NCBI GenBank assembly: GCA_028704265.1 | Contig: JAQVLH010000022.1 | Coordinates: 1-10,994 of the forward strand | DNA from: Candidatus Nanoarchaeia archaeon | GTDB taxonomy: Archaea; Nanobdellota; Nanobdellia; Tiddalikarchaeales; Tiddalikarchaeaceae | Length of the DNA stretch: 10,994 nucleotides | Direction: 5' to 3' | Part shown: piece after piece, positions 5,489 through 10,994 of the stretch | Layout of the letters: every line of letters starts with the position of its first letter | Position numbering within the stretch: position 1 is the stretch's first letter | The notes under the pieces: model-generated | What the model saw: only the letters and a program-made list of their open reading frames with translations | Databases searched by the model: none | Told to the model about the DNA's origin: nothing | Made by a program: the position numbers and the translations under genes

Positions 5489-7588
5489 TTATCTAATATA
5501 GACTTTTTTTAGGTTTGAAACGTTTAAATTAAGGCTTTCTAGAAATTTTTTAGCATTTTTTGAATTATCTATATCTTTTGAGAATATTTTAGAATCAACT
5601 TCATTAGTTTCTATTGGGTGATTAAATCCGAATAATGAATAATCATATTTTGGCAATATTTTTCCATTAATAACAGTAATTACTTCCTTATTTGTCAAAT
5701 CTTTAATTATGTAATCTAAATCTTGAAAAGAATAATTAAGAACATTAAATAAATAAGCAATATTAGTTTGGCCTTTTGAAACTATTATATCAATTACTGA
5801 TTTTGATTTTGGACTAAAGTTTCCATAGATTTCAGCTTCTTTTAATTCATTATTTTTAATATTTAATATTTTAGTTGCAGTTTCGTTAATTAAAAGAGAA
5901 TATTCTTTAGTTCCTTGCAAAACCTTTGCTAAATAAACAGGAATTAATTTATTTGAATTATTTAAATTTATAATATCAATATTAATTATATCTTTAGACT
6001 CTTCCTTTTTAGAAATTACTGATTCATTAATTATTGCTGGCTCTTTTGGTATTATTATTTTTTCTGGCATTATTTGCTTTTTTTCTTGCACTGGTTCTGT
6101 TTTTATTTGTTTTTCTTGTTTAATTTGCCTAACCGGTTCAATTGTCTTTCTTGCAAGCTTTATTTTTTTTTCATCAGCATCCTCTAATTCTGTTTTAAAG
6201 GAAACACTTTTTCCTCCATGCAATGATTTTTTTACTCTTATACTTGCAATTAATGGCCTTGAACTTGCTCCAATAATTAAAGCAGTTCCTATGGCAATGT
6301 TAGGAATATCATTAATTACATTTATATTAAGATTTTCTGCACTGCTTGCAATAGCTTTAATATCATTAGGATTAGTGACTTTGTGAATTATTTGAGTATT
6401 ACATTGACTTAAAACGTTTTTATCAATCCTGGCAGGTCTTTGAGTAACAACTCCTAAACCTAATCCAAATTTTCTTCCTTCACTGGCAATATTTCTTAAA
6501 ATATAACTTGATGGACTTTCTCCAAAACTTCTTTCTGGGCAAAAATTATGGGCTTCTTCAACGATTAAAAATAATGGAGGAATTAATGATTTTTTTCTTT
6601 TTTCAAACAAATCACTGCATAATTTTGCAACTATGATTTTTTGAACCTCAGGATCAACCCCTTTAAGGTTAATTAAAGTAGCTTTTCCGTGATTAACAAG
6701 TGATTCAACATTTACTGGATTTTTTGAAAAAATGCCTAAATTATCTAAGAAATCAATGCAAGAATAGAGTCCGTATTTAGCATTTGAATTAACTTCATCA
6801 ATTTTTGTTCTAATTTCAGATAAATCATATTCCAAATTATCTTTTTTTGCTTCAGAAATGGCATTGTACAATATCCCTAACTGCGTGCCTCCAATTTTGA
6901 TAGGTGTAAGCATTGATATCTCGTGTGCTGACAAGCTATTAATGTTTATTGACAAAGGAATTGCTTCAGGATTAACTGTAATATCTGGACTATATTCTAC
7001 AATTTTATCCATATACCCTTTAGGAGAAACATCAAAATCTTTCATTTTTTCAAGCTCCATTAAATTATCATTAGGGTATTTAAGGCTTGAATATTCACCA
7101 TGAGGGTCAATAATCACTATGGGAATTCCTTGTTCCAATAATTCTTCAACTATTACTCCTAAAGTATAGCTTTTTCCTGCACCAGTTTTGGCTAATACTG
7201 CCAAATGCTTCGTTATTAATTTTTTTGAATCAATTTTTACTTTTATTGAACTATAATTATCAAGAACTCCTAAATATACTCCTTCATCTTTATCTAAACC
7301 TAGAATTTTTTTAATGAATTCATCATCTGCTTTATAAATTTCTATTCCACTACTAATTGTTGTTTTAGGAACTTTAAGTAAACCTTCATTATCTTTATAT
7401 CCTATTACTTCACAATTGCAAGTTATTACATTATTTTCATTAGATAAATCATTAACTTGGCATAAAACAAACCCTGCCTCCTCATGATATAATTTAATAT
7501 AATCAAACTTTTTTACTTTTCCTTGAGCTGTGAATGAAAAACTATTAGTGCTAATTTTTCCGCTAACAATTCCTAGAAAATCAACCAT
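5489..7588 (-). CDS. herA: HerA-like DNA-translocating ATPase with a long C-terminal extension
   Basis: This FtsK/HerA-family hexameric ATPase would pump DNA and in archaea usually works with the nuclease NurA in end resection. The 699 residues begin with a beta-rich HAS-barrel-like domain (1-120). Walker A is AKTGAGKS (133-140), followed by VIIDPHGEYSSL (158-169), which is typical of HerA. Walker B is PLFLIVEEAH (338-347) with Glu344/Glu345, then NIASEGRKFGLGLGVVTQRPARI (366-388) with the sensor Gln383 and candidate arginine finger Arg372. Family members are usually about 500 residues; here a Lys/Glu/Pro/Gln-rich linker (about 470-530) leads to an extra region whose part at about 605-650 looks like a winged helix. 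No nurA, rad50 or mre11 lies next to it; its neighbours are the fused primase and an unknown gene. Confidence 0.9.
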   Translation of the reverse strand: MVDFLGIVSGKISTNSFSFTAQGKVKKFDYIKLYHEEAGFVLCQVNDLSNENNVITCNCEVIGYKDNEGLLKVPKTTISSGIEIYKADDEFIKKILGLDKDEGVYLGVLDNYSSIKVKIDSKKLITKHLAVLAKTGAGKSYTLGVIVEELLEQGIPIVIIDPHGEYSSLKYPNDNLMELEKMKDFDVSPKGYMDKIVEYSPDITVNPEAIPLSININSLSAHEISMLTPIKIGGTQLGILYNAISEAKKDNLEYDLSEIRTKIDEVNSNAKYGLYSCIDFLDNLGIFSKNPVNVESLVNHGKATLINLKGVDPEVQKIIVAKLCSDLFEKRKKSLIPPLFLIVEEAHNFCPERSFGESPSSYILRNIASEGRKFGLGLGVVTQRPARIDKNVLSQCNTQIIHKVTNPNDIKAIASSAENLNINVINDIPNIAIGTALIIGASSRPLIASIRVKKSLHGGKSVSFKTELEDADEKKIKLARKTIEPVRQIKQEKQIKTEPVQEKKQIMPEKIIIPKEPAIINESVISKKEESKDIINIDIINLNNSNKLIPVYLAKVLQGTKEYSLLINETATKILNIKNNELKEAEIYGNFSPKSKSVIDIIVSKGQTNIAYLFNVLNYSFQDLDYIIKDLTNKEVITVINGKILPKYDYSLFGFNHPIETNEVDSKIFSKDIDNSKNAKKFLESLNLNVSNLKKVYIR

Positions 7589-7610
7589 GTCATTAAAGTA
7601 AAACTCTACA

Positions 7611-7620
7611 TTTTTAAGTT
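7611..7620 (-). promoter_or_regulatory. TATA element for the HerA-like gene
   Basis: The minus strand reads AACTTAAAAA, centred about 27 nt before the ATG at 7588, within the 35-nt gap after the preceding gene. This supports a separate leaderless transcript inside the same-strand block. Confidence 0.5.
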
Positions 7621-7623
7621 TTA

Positions 7624-8307
7624 TTAGTACTCAATTATTTTTGTTGCTACAGTGCCTTTAAGCTGATTTTTTAAAGGCATAGAAACTTTAATTTCTCTTT
7701 TTATTCTTAAAGCATCAAATCTATTTAAAGTAATAATATCATCTTTAAACCCTGCCTTTTTAGCATTTGAAATCAAAGCATTATCACCATTTAATACTGC
7801 AAAAGGTTCATTACATTTTTTAGAAATGCTTTTTGAATATAATCTAATAATATCATGCTCCGGATTAATTTCAAAATAAATTATTCCATTTTTTGTAAAA
7901 CTCTTATTAAATCTTTTAAAAATACCTAATTCATTTATTACCTGCATGGCATTATCTTTAAACATTACAGTCTTGTCTAAGGAACTATAAAATAATTTTT
8001 CAGGACTAAATAAATATTCAGCTAAATGATTAATTAAAGAGTAAATATTAGTTTTATTGTTAGCTATTACTAATTCAATAAATCTTAATTTTGAATCATC
8101 TTTTATCCATTCAGGAAAATCATATTGATTTATTATTGCTAATTTATAATCTTTAATTCTAAAAAAATTAGACTCATTATATATTTTTGCAATGCTCAGT
8201 AAATCCTCATTATTTTCATATAATCTCATTATTGCTGAAGGATTGTAATGCTTAATAATGGCAGCAAGCATTACTTCTTCAGCGTCTTTGGAGAAAAAAA
8301 CAATCAT
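7624..8307 (-). CDS. Unknown 227-residue protein, possibly an inactive DHH-fold (RecJ/Cdc45-like) protein
   Basis: No family is recognised with confidence. The N-terminus IVFFSKDAEEVMLAAIIKHY (2-21) has the strand-loop-helix shape of DHH phosphoesterases, where HxDxDGxxSAAI would stand, but every catalytic residue of that motif is missing. A second strand, LAIINQYDFPEWI (56-68), lies where a further metal motif would be. Late in the protein, IIYFEINPEHDIIRLYSKSISKKCNEPFAVLNG (142-174) resembles a DHHA1-type strand, helix, strand pattern. If real, this would be a catalytically dead DHH protein, as Cdc45 is, and it stands next to HerA and the primase. The resemblance is by eye only; a new family is equally possible. 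It has a strong TATA element and heads the minus-strand block. Confidence 0.75.
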   Translation of the reverse strand: MIVFFSKDAEEVMLAAIIKHYNPSAIMRLYENNEDLLSIAKIYNESNFFRIKDYKLAIINQYDFPEWIKDDSKLRFIELVIANNKTNIYSLINHLAEYLFSPEKLFYSSLDKTVMFKDNAMQVINELGIFKRFNKSFTKNGIIYFEINPEHDIIRLYSKSISKKCNEPFAVLNGDNALISNAKKAGFKDDIITLNRFDALRIKREIKVSMPLKNQLKGTVATKIIEY

Positions 8308-8330
8308 TAAAATAATAAAGGAAGTTTACT

Positions 8331-8338
8331 TATAAAGA
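8331..8338 (-). promoter_or_regulatory. TATA element for the 227-residue gene
   Basis: The minus strand reads TCTTTATA (CTTTATAAG in context), centred about 27 nt before the ATG at 8307. It is one of the clearest promoters here and the probable start of the replication block. Confidence 0.5.
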
Positions 8339-8357
8339 GAAGATGATAAAAATTCCC

Positions 8358-8837
8358 CTATTCCTTTAATATCAAAATATTTTCTTTTAAAAATTTATTT
8401 TTAGCTTTTTTATAAAATTCTTCAGTTGAACCATCTAAAGATTTTTTTAATTCTTCATATTTTTTCAAAATCTTAGGATTTTCTTTAAGATTAGTAATTA
8501 CATCAAAATATTTTTTTATGTTTTTATGTCCTTTTGAAACAATATGCAAATCGCAAACAATTCCATAATTGTTACTTTTGCAAAAACCCTCACCATTTAT
8601 AATTGGTCCTATCCCAAAACCATGTTTCCCTAATAATTTTTGAGCTTCTTTGACATTATCAGTTTCAATCAATAAATCTATCTCTTCCTTTCCGCACATT
8701 GGCACTGCAAAAGAACCTATAAGAGTTACTTTTGCATTAGGAAGAATAATTTTAATTAATTTTTTATAATTATTTATTAATTGAAAAATTTCCTTTGAAG
8801 GCTCAATTATTTTAATGAATTTATTTGAATCAGACAC
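8358..8837 (-). CDS. GrpB-family protein (nucleotidyltransferase fold)
   Basis: The 159 residues carry VTLIGSFAVPMCGKEEIDLLIET (37-59), matching the GrpB pattern of a Gly-Ser pair, a VP(G) turn and an I-D-hydrophobic strand that supplies Asp54. CDLHIV (95-100) with Asp96 and His98 is the second family landmark. The C-terminus, with KYFDVITNLKENPKILKKYEELKKSL then STEEFYKKAKNKFLKE (109-152), closely follows the GrpB ending, where Tyr-x-x-x-K-x-x-F is conserved. GrpB proteins have no settled function; some bacterial members are annotated as dephospho-CoA kinase fusions. The start is GTG at 8837, placed about 25 nt behind a TATA element; no upstream ATG fits. Confidence 0.8.
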   Translation of the reverse strand: MSDSNKFIKIIEPSKEIFQLINNYKKLIKIILPNAKVTLIGSFAVPMCGKEEIDLLIETDNVKEAQKLLGKHGFGIGPIINGEGFCKSNNYGIVCDLHIVSKGHKNIKKYFDVITNLKENPKILKKYEELKKSLDGSTEEFYKKAKNKFLKENILILKE

Positions 8838-8856
8838 AATTAATATTTAATTAGTA

Positions 8857-8868
8857 TTTTAATTAAAA
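8857..8868 (-). promoter_or_regulatory. TATA element for the GrpB-like gene
   Basis: TTTTAATTAAAA is its own reverse complement and is centred about 25 nt before the GTG at 8837. It supports use of the GTG as a leaderless start. Confidence 0.4.
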
Positions 8869-8883
8869 ACTATCTAAATTAAA

Positions 8884-9024
8884 TCAAAGATTTAACTCCT
8901 TTTTAATTTGACTTAACGAATAGACTTTTCCATTTTTTATATCTTGTTTAGATTTCTCTATCATTTCCAAATTTTCTTGATTTAATTCTTTGGAATCTTC
9001 ATTTGTTTTAATATTTACAATCAT
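8884..9024 (-). CDS. 46-residue antitoxin-like small protein directly behind tRNA-Pro
   Basis: The protein begins MIVNIKTNEDSKELN and ends ENLEMIEKSKQDIKNGKVYSLSQIKKELNL (17-46). The ending, with IKxGxVYSLxxIKKELxL, is the usual C-terminus of short RelB/Phd-like antitoxins. The N-terminal DNA-binding strand is very short or absent. The frame continues upstream into the tRNA gene, so the ATG at 9024 is chosen. No toxin gene is adjacent; the next gene is a GrpB-like protein 46 nt away, so this would be an orphan. There is no TATA element at the usual distance because that position falls inside the tRNA, so expression probably depends on read-through of the tRNA transcript. Confidence 0.6.
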   Translation of the reverse strand: MIVNIKTNEDSKELNQENLEMIEKSKQDIKNGKVYSLSQIKKELNL

Positions 9025-9028
9025 AACT

Positions 9029-9043
9029 AAAAAATAATAAAAT
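9029..9043 (-). terminator. T-rich run after tRNA-Pro, possible partial terminator
   Basis: On the minus strand the tRNA is followed by TTTTATTATTTTTTA. Archaeal RNA polymerase can stop at such T-runs without a hairpin. It sits between the tRNA and the antitoxin-like start codon, so incomplete termination would set how much of that small gene is made. Confidence 0.35.
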
Positions 9044-9048
9044 GGTTT

Positions 9049-9122
9049 TGAGTCTGCCCGGATTTGAACCGGGGCCACAAGGTCCCAAACCTCGAATCCT
9101 AACCAAGCTAGACTACAGACCC
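9049..9122 (-). tRNA. tRNA-Pro(UGG)
   Basis: The minus strand folds into a full 74-nt cloverleaf. The acceptor stem GGGTCTG pairs with CAGACTC (one G-U), the D stem is GTCT/GGAT with a GG-containing loop, the anticodon stem CGAGG pairs with CCTTG around loop TTTGGGA, giving anticodon TGG (proline, CCA codons). The variable loop is TGGC, and the T arm is CCCGG-TTCAAAT-CCGGG. The discriminator is A. The next genomic bases are AAA, so the CCA end is added after transcription. No intron is present. The stems are the most GC-rich stretch in the window. Confidence 0.95.
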
Positions 9123-9152
9123 AAACCTTAGTAAAATATATCAAATTTAGTG

Positions 9153-9162
9153 CTTAAAAATA
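9153..9162 (-). promoter_or_regulatory. TATA element for tRNA-Pro
   Basis: The minus strand reads TATTTTTAAG, centred about 35 nt before the mature tRNA 5' end, which would place the transcription start about 8 nt upstream of the tRNA. A nearer A/T stretch at 9134-9143 is too close to act. Confidence 0.4.
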
Positions 9163-9197
9163 TTACTCTTTAATTGAATATTATTTCCTGTGAAATA

Positions 9198-9207
9198 TTT
9201 ATAAAAA
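9198..9207 (+). promoter_or_regulatory. TATA element for the CheD/NTAN1-like gene
   Basis: TTTATAAAAA is centred about 29 nt before the ATG at 9233 and is preceded by GAAATA, a plausible BRE. It faces away from the tRNA promoter in the same 110-bp spacer. Confidence 0.5.
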
Positions 9208-9232
9208 GAAATTTCTCTTTATTTAAGTTATA

Positions 9233-10009
9233 ATGACAATCAAAATATCAAATTTTTCAAAAAATTCAGAAAATTTACCTTCAAAATCATTGGAAGAATG
9301 CTTATATGTAGACCAATGCGCATTTGGATATATTAATAAGAATGTTCCAAGAGATTATATTTCTACTTTCGGCCTTGGCCCCTGCATTGGTTTATATCTT
9401 AAGGACAGCAAATCAGAACTACAAGCTTTAGCACATATAGACAGGCAGCATGAAAAATCAACGAATATAATGCTTAATTATTTGAAATCAAGAGATTTAA
9501 GCAAAGGAGAATATGATAAAGTTATTATATTTCAAAGTCATCAGGCAGATGAAAAAGATGTTGAAAAAATAACAAAAGCATTAAATTATTGTGGGATAAA
9601 TGATATTGAGATTATTGCAGGTGAAATGATTTTTAATATTATATTTGACAAGAACGGAAAAATGTATAAATTACAAACAGGAAAAGAAATGGGAAATCCA
9701 TTATCTTGCAACGGACTTGAGATTTTGACCAAAGATAAAATAACTTGTCAAAATCATGAAAGCATTAAGCCGAAATCATTTGATGAAATGAAAAAATTAG
9801 GATTCAGATTTGAAACAAACTTAGGTGCTGAAAATTATATTCTTGAATTCAATAAAGAAAGTAATACGCTTGAAAAGATTAAAAGAGATATGAATAAATA
9901 TATTATGAATTATTCTATTTCAGGAGTTGAAGTTGTATTAAATGAAGCTTATGATATTGAAGGAAAATTATTAAATGATTATGTTGGAATTTGGACTAAA
10001 AAAGAATAA
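9233..10009 (+). CDS. CheD/NTAN1-like cysteine deamidase-fold protein
   Basis: Residues 41-70, DYISTFGLGPCIGLYLKD...ALAHID, match the active-site region of CheD glutamine deamidases, where TxGLGSC and a later H form the site. Thr45, Cys51 and His68 have the same relative spacing (6 and 17) as the Thr21/Cys27/His44 triad of Thermotoga maritima CheD. The following part, KVIIFQSH..DEKDVEKITKALNYCGINDIEIIAGEMIFNIIFDKNGKMYKL (96-147), follows the CheD pattern of strand, N-V-E-x-helix, GI strand and closing strands. N-terminal asparagine amidohydrolase (NTAN1) shares this fold and is the other candidate. Residues 150-258 form an extra C-terminal domain I do not recognise. No chemotaxis gene is nearby, so the substrate is likely not a chemoreceptor. 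Confidence 0.75.
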   Translation: MTIKISNFSKNSENLPSKSLEECLYVDQCAFGYINKNVPRDYISTFGLGPCIGLYLKDSKSELQALAHIDRQHEKSTNIMLNYLKSRDLSKGEYDKVIIFQSHQADEKDVEKITKALNYCGINDIEIIAGEMIFNIIFDKNGKMYKLQTGKEMGNPLSCNGLEILTKDKITCQNHESIKPKSFDEMKKLGFRFETNLGAENYILEFNKESNTLEKIKRDMNKYIMNYSISGVEVVLNEAYDIEGKLLNDYVGIWTKKE

Positions 10010-10034
10010 AAATATTTCTCTTATAATAAAAAAG

Positions 10035-10044
10035 GTTAAAAAAC
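10035..10044 (+). promoter_or_regulatory. TATA element for the GINS-eL42 operon
   Basis: GTTAAAAAAC is centred about 27 nt before the ATG at 10067. It is the only promoter seen for the two genes that follow. Confidence 0.4.
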
Positions 10045-10066
10045 AAGTAAGTTATACTATTTAATC

Positions 10067-10711
10067 ATGGGGGATGACTTGATTACTTACCAGAAGATAA
10101 GAGAAATACAAAGAGATGAAAGAAGTAATACAACTTTAGCAAAATTGCCAGAAAATATACTGGAAATGATTCAATCTTATTTAAATGAAAAAAAAAATTT
10201 TTTGGAAAAGAATTCAGATGAACAAAACCTTTTTTCAATGGATAAATTTTCAAGAGCTGAATACGAGTTTAAAAATACTAAAATAAGCATACAAAACGTT
10301 TTTGACACAAGACATAAAAAAATAATAGAAAAAGCTTACCAGGTGTCAAAAAATAACATGAAAATGAAAGACACCACTAATATGCTTTATTTTGAAAAAC
10401 GAATATTCCTTCAATTAATTGATATTTTTGATAATTATAACCAAAATTGCATATTAGCCCTAATAACCAACAAAAAGCCAATATTTGAGTTTTCCAGCCA
10501 AAAAGAAGAAGAGCAATCTTTAAAAATAGACGAAGATTTTTTAAATAAAGAAAACGATAAAAAGCTTATAAAAATAATAAATAATGTTCCCTCATTTATA
10601 TGGGAGGATAATAGCAAATTCGGTCCCTTTAAACCAGAGGACATGGTGTTTTTGCCACAAAAAATAAGCGAATTGCTCGTAAAACAAAAAATGGCCCAAG
10701 AGGTAAAGTGA
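10067..10711 (+). CDS. gins51: GINS complex subunit, Gins51 (Gins15) type
   Basis: GINS joins the MCM helicase and a RecJ/Cdc45-like protein in the replicative helicase of archaea. The 214 residues have the Gins51 order: an alpha-helical A domain (about 1-137) with LITYQKIREIQRDE (5-18), LAKLPEN (24-30) and the conserved RHKKIIEKA (82-90) and LYFEKRIFLQLI (107-118) stretches, then a linker, then the small beta-rich B domain (about 167-213) with VPSFIWEDNSKFGPFKPEDMVFLP (174-197), whose GPF and D-x-V-x-LP elements are hallmarks. The reverse order of domains would indicate Gins23. No second GINS gene is seen in the window. The stop lies 3 nt before the eL42 start, so the two are co-transcribed. 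Confidence 0.9.
   Translation: MGDDLITYQKIREIQRDERSNTTLAKLPENILEMIQSYLNEKKNFLEKNSDEQNLFSMDKFSRAEYEFKNTKISIQNVFDTRHKKIIEKAYQVSKNNMKMKDTTNMLYFEKRIFLQLIDIFDNYNQNCILALITNKKPIFEFSSQKEEEQSLKIDEDFLNKENDKKLIKIINNVPSFIWEDNSKFGPFKPEDMVFLPQKISELLVKQKMAQEVK
10699..10704 (+). promoter_or_regulatory. Shine-Dalgarno site of the eL42 gene
   Basis: AGAGGT lies inside the last codons of the GINS gene, about 10 nt before the ATG at 10715, and can pair with the anti-Shine-Dalgarno CCUCC. It is the only clear Shine-Dalgarno noted in the window and belongs to the one gene that must be translated from an internal operon position. Confidence 0.55.
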
Positions 10712-10714
10712 AAA

Positions 10715-10994
10715 ATGAAAGTACCAAAAAGTGTAACGCATTACTGCCCAACGTGTAAAAAACATACTTTACAAAATATTATTCAAAATAAATCTGGAAA
10801 ATCAAGAGGTTCAATGACTCAAGGTGCAAGAAGGCATGAAAGAAGAGGTGGAATACATGGATATGGTGGATTCCCAAGGCCTAAACCAGAAAAAAGTCCA
10901 AGACACAGAAAAAAAACAACTAAAAGAATTGATATGAGGCTTGAATGCTTAACATGCAAGAAGAAATCAACAGTAGTTCATACTTTCAGAATTA
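10715..10994 (+). CDS. rpl44e: Ribosomal protein eL42 (L44e), 3' cut by window edge
   Basis: Ninety-three codons are visible and the frame is still open at the edge; archaeal L44e proteins are only slightly longer, so few residues are missing. The protein is very basic and binds 23S rRNA near the ribosomal E site. Two zinc-binding pairs are seen, YCPTCKKHT (Cys11, Cys14) and LECLTCKKK (Cys78, Cys81). The central SKGKSRG-like and QGARRHERRGGIHGYGGFPRPKPEKS region (about 27-61) is diagnostic of the family. The ATG at 10715 is 3 nt behind the GINS stop codon and has the AGAGGT Shine-Dalgarno site. In many archaea rps27e and the eIF2-alpha gene follow next. Confidence 0.95.
   Translation, partial: MKVPKSVTHYCPTCKKHTLQNIIQNKSGKSRGSMTQGARRHERRGGIHGYGGFPRPKPEKSPRHRKKTTKRIDMRLECLTCKKKSTVVHTFRI

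Noticed and set aside
6858..7103. Plus-strand open frame of 81 codons
   Set aside because: It lies wholly inside the HerA-like gene on the other strand, has no promoter, and its product shows no recognisable pattern.
9025..9144. Upstream extension of the 46-aa small gene to an ATG at 9144 (86 aa)
   Set aside because: The extension translates straight through the tRNA-Pro gene, giving a Trp/Cys-rich non-protein-like stretch; the internal ATG at 9024 is the sensible start.
10435..10644. Minus-strand open frame of 69 codons
   Set aside because: It is antisense to the B domain of the GINS gene and has no promoter or family pattern.
1..10994. CRISPR array, insertion sequence or defence island
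   Set aside because: No regularly spaced direct repeats, transposase motifs or terminal inverted repeats were seen, and base composition is even across the window apart from the tRNA.

Overview
The window looks like chromosomal DNA from a very AT-rich archaeon with a compact genome. It encodes archaeal or archaeo-eukaryotic information proteins: a GINS subunit, a primase of the PriS/PriL type, a HerA-like ATPase and ribosomal protein eL42 (L44e). Genes sit behind TATA elements rather than Shine-Dalgarno sites, and the tRNA carries no encoded CCA. The primase appears to fuse the PriS catalytic domain to the PriL iron-sulfur domain in one chain, an arrangement known from Nanoarchaeum equitans. 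With the many short, minimal proteins, this points to the DPANN group (Nanoarchaeota, Woesearchaeota or Pacearchaeota-like). That placement is an inference.

Layout. 1-106: the tail of a zinc-ribbon protein. 134-649 (-): a small alpha/beta protein, possibly isochorismatase-like. 725-2239 (+): a six-helix half-size MFS protein, a nucleotidyltransferase-like protein, and a winged-helix regulator behind a TATA-overlapping palindrome. 2242-2679 (-) and 2714-3058 (+): a second HTH protein and a two-helix membrane protein, diverging from a 34-bp spacer. 3055-8307 (-): a replication/repair block, in transcription order an unknown 227-aa protein, HerA-like ATPase, fused primase, and a degenerate double-SIS protein. 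8358-9122 (-): a GrpB-like nucleotidyltransferase-fold protein, a 46-aa antitoxin-like protein and tRNA-Pro(UGG). 9233-10009 (+): a CheD/NTAN1-like protein with an intact Thr/Cys/His triad. 10067-end (+): a Gins51-type GINS subunit followed by eL42, cut by the window edge.

How it fits together. The primase makes replication primers, GINS is a core part of the replicative helicase complex, and HerA is a DNA-pumping ATPase usually tied to end resection. The first gene of the minus-strand block may be an inactivated DHH-fold protein, which would recall Cdc45/RecJ partners of GINS, but this is weak. GINS next to L44e matches a known archaeal link between replication and translation genes.

Expression signals are unusually consistent. 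Nearly every gene has a TATA-like element centred about 25-29 nt before its start codon and no Shine-Dalgarno site, which suggests leaderless mRNAs even for neighbouring same-strand genes. The two exceptions are eL42, which follows GINS by 3 nt and has a Shine-Dalgarno-like AGAGGT, and the antitoxin-like gene directly behind tRNA-Pro. No CRISPR array, insertion sequence or gene-free stretch over 300 bases was seen.
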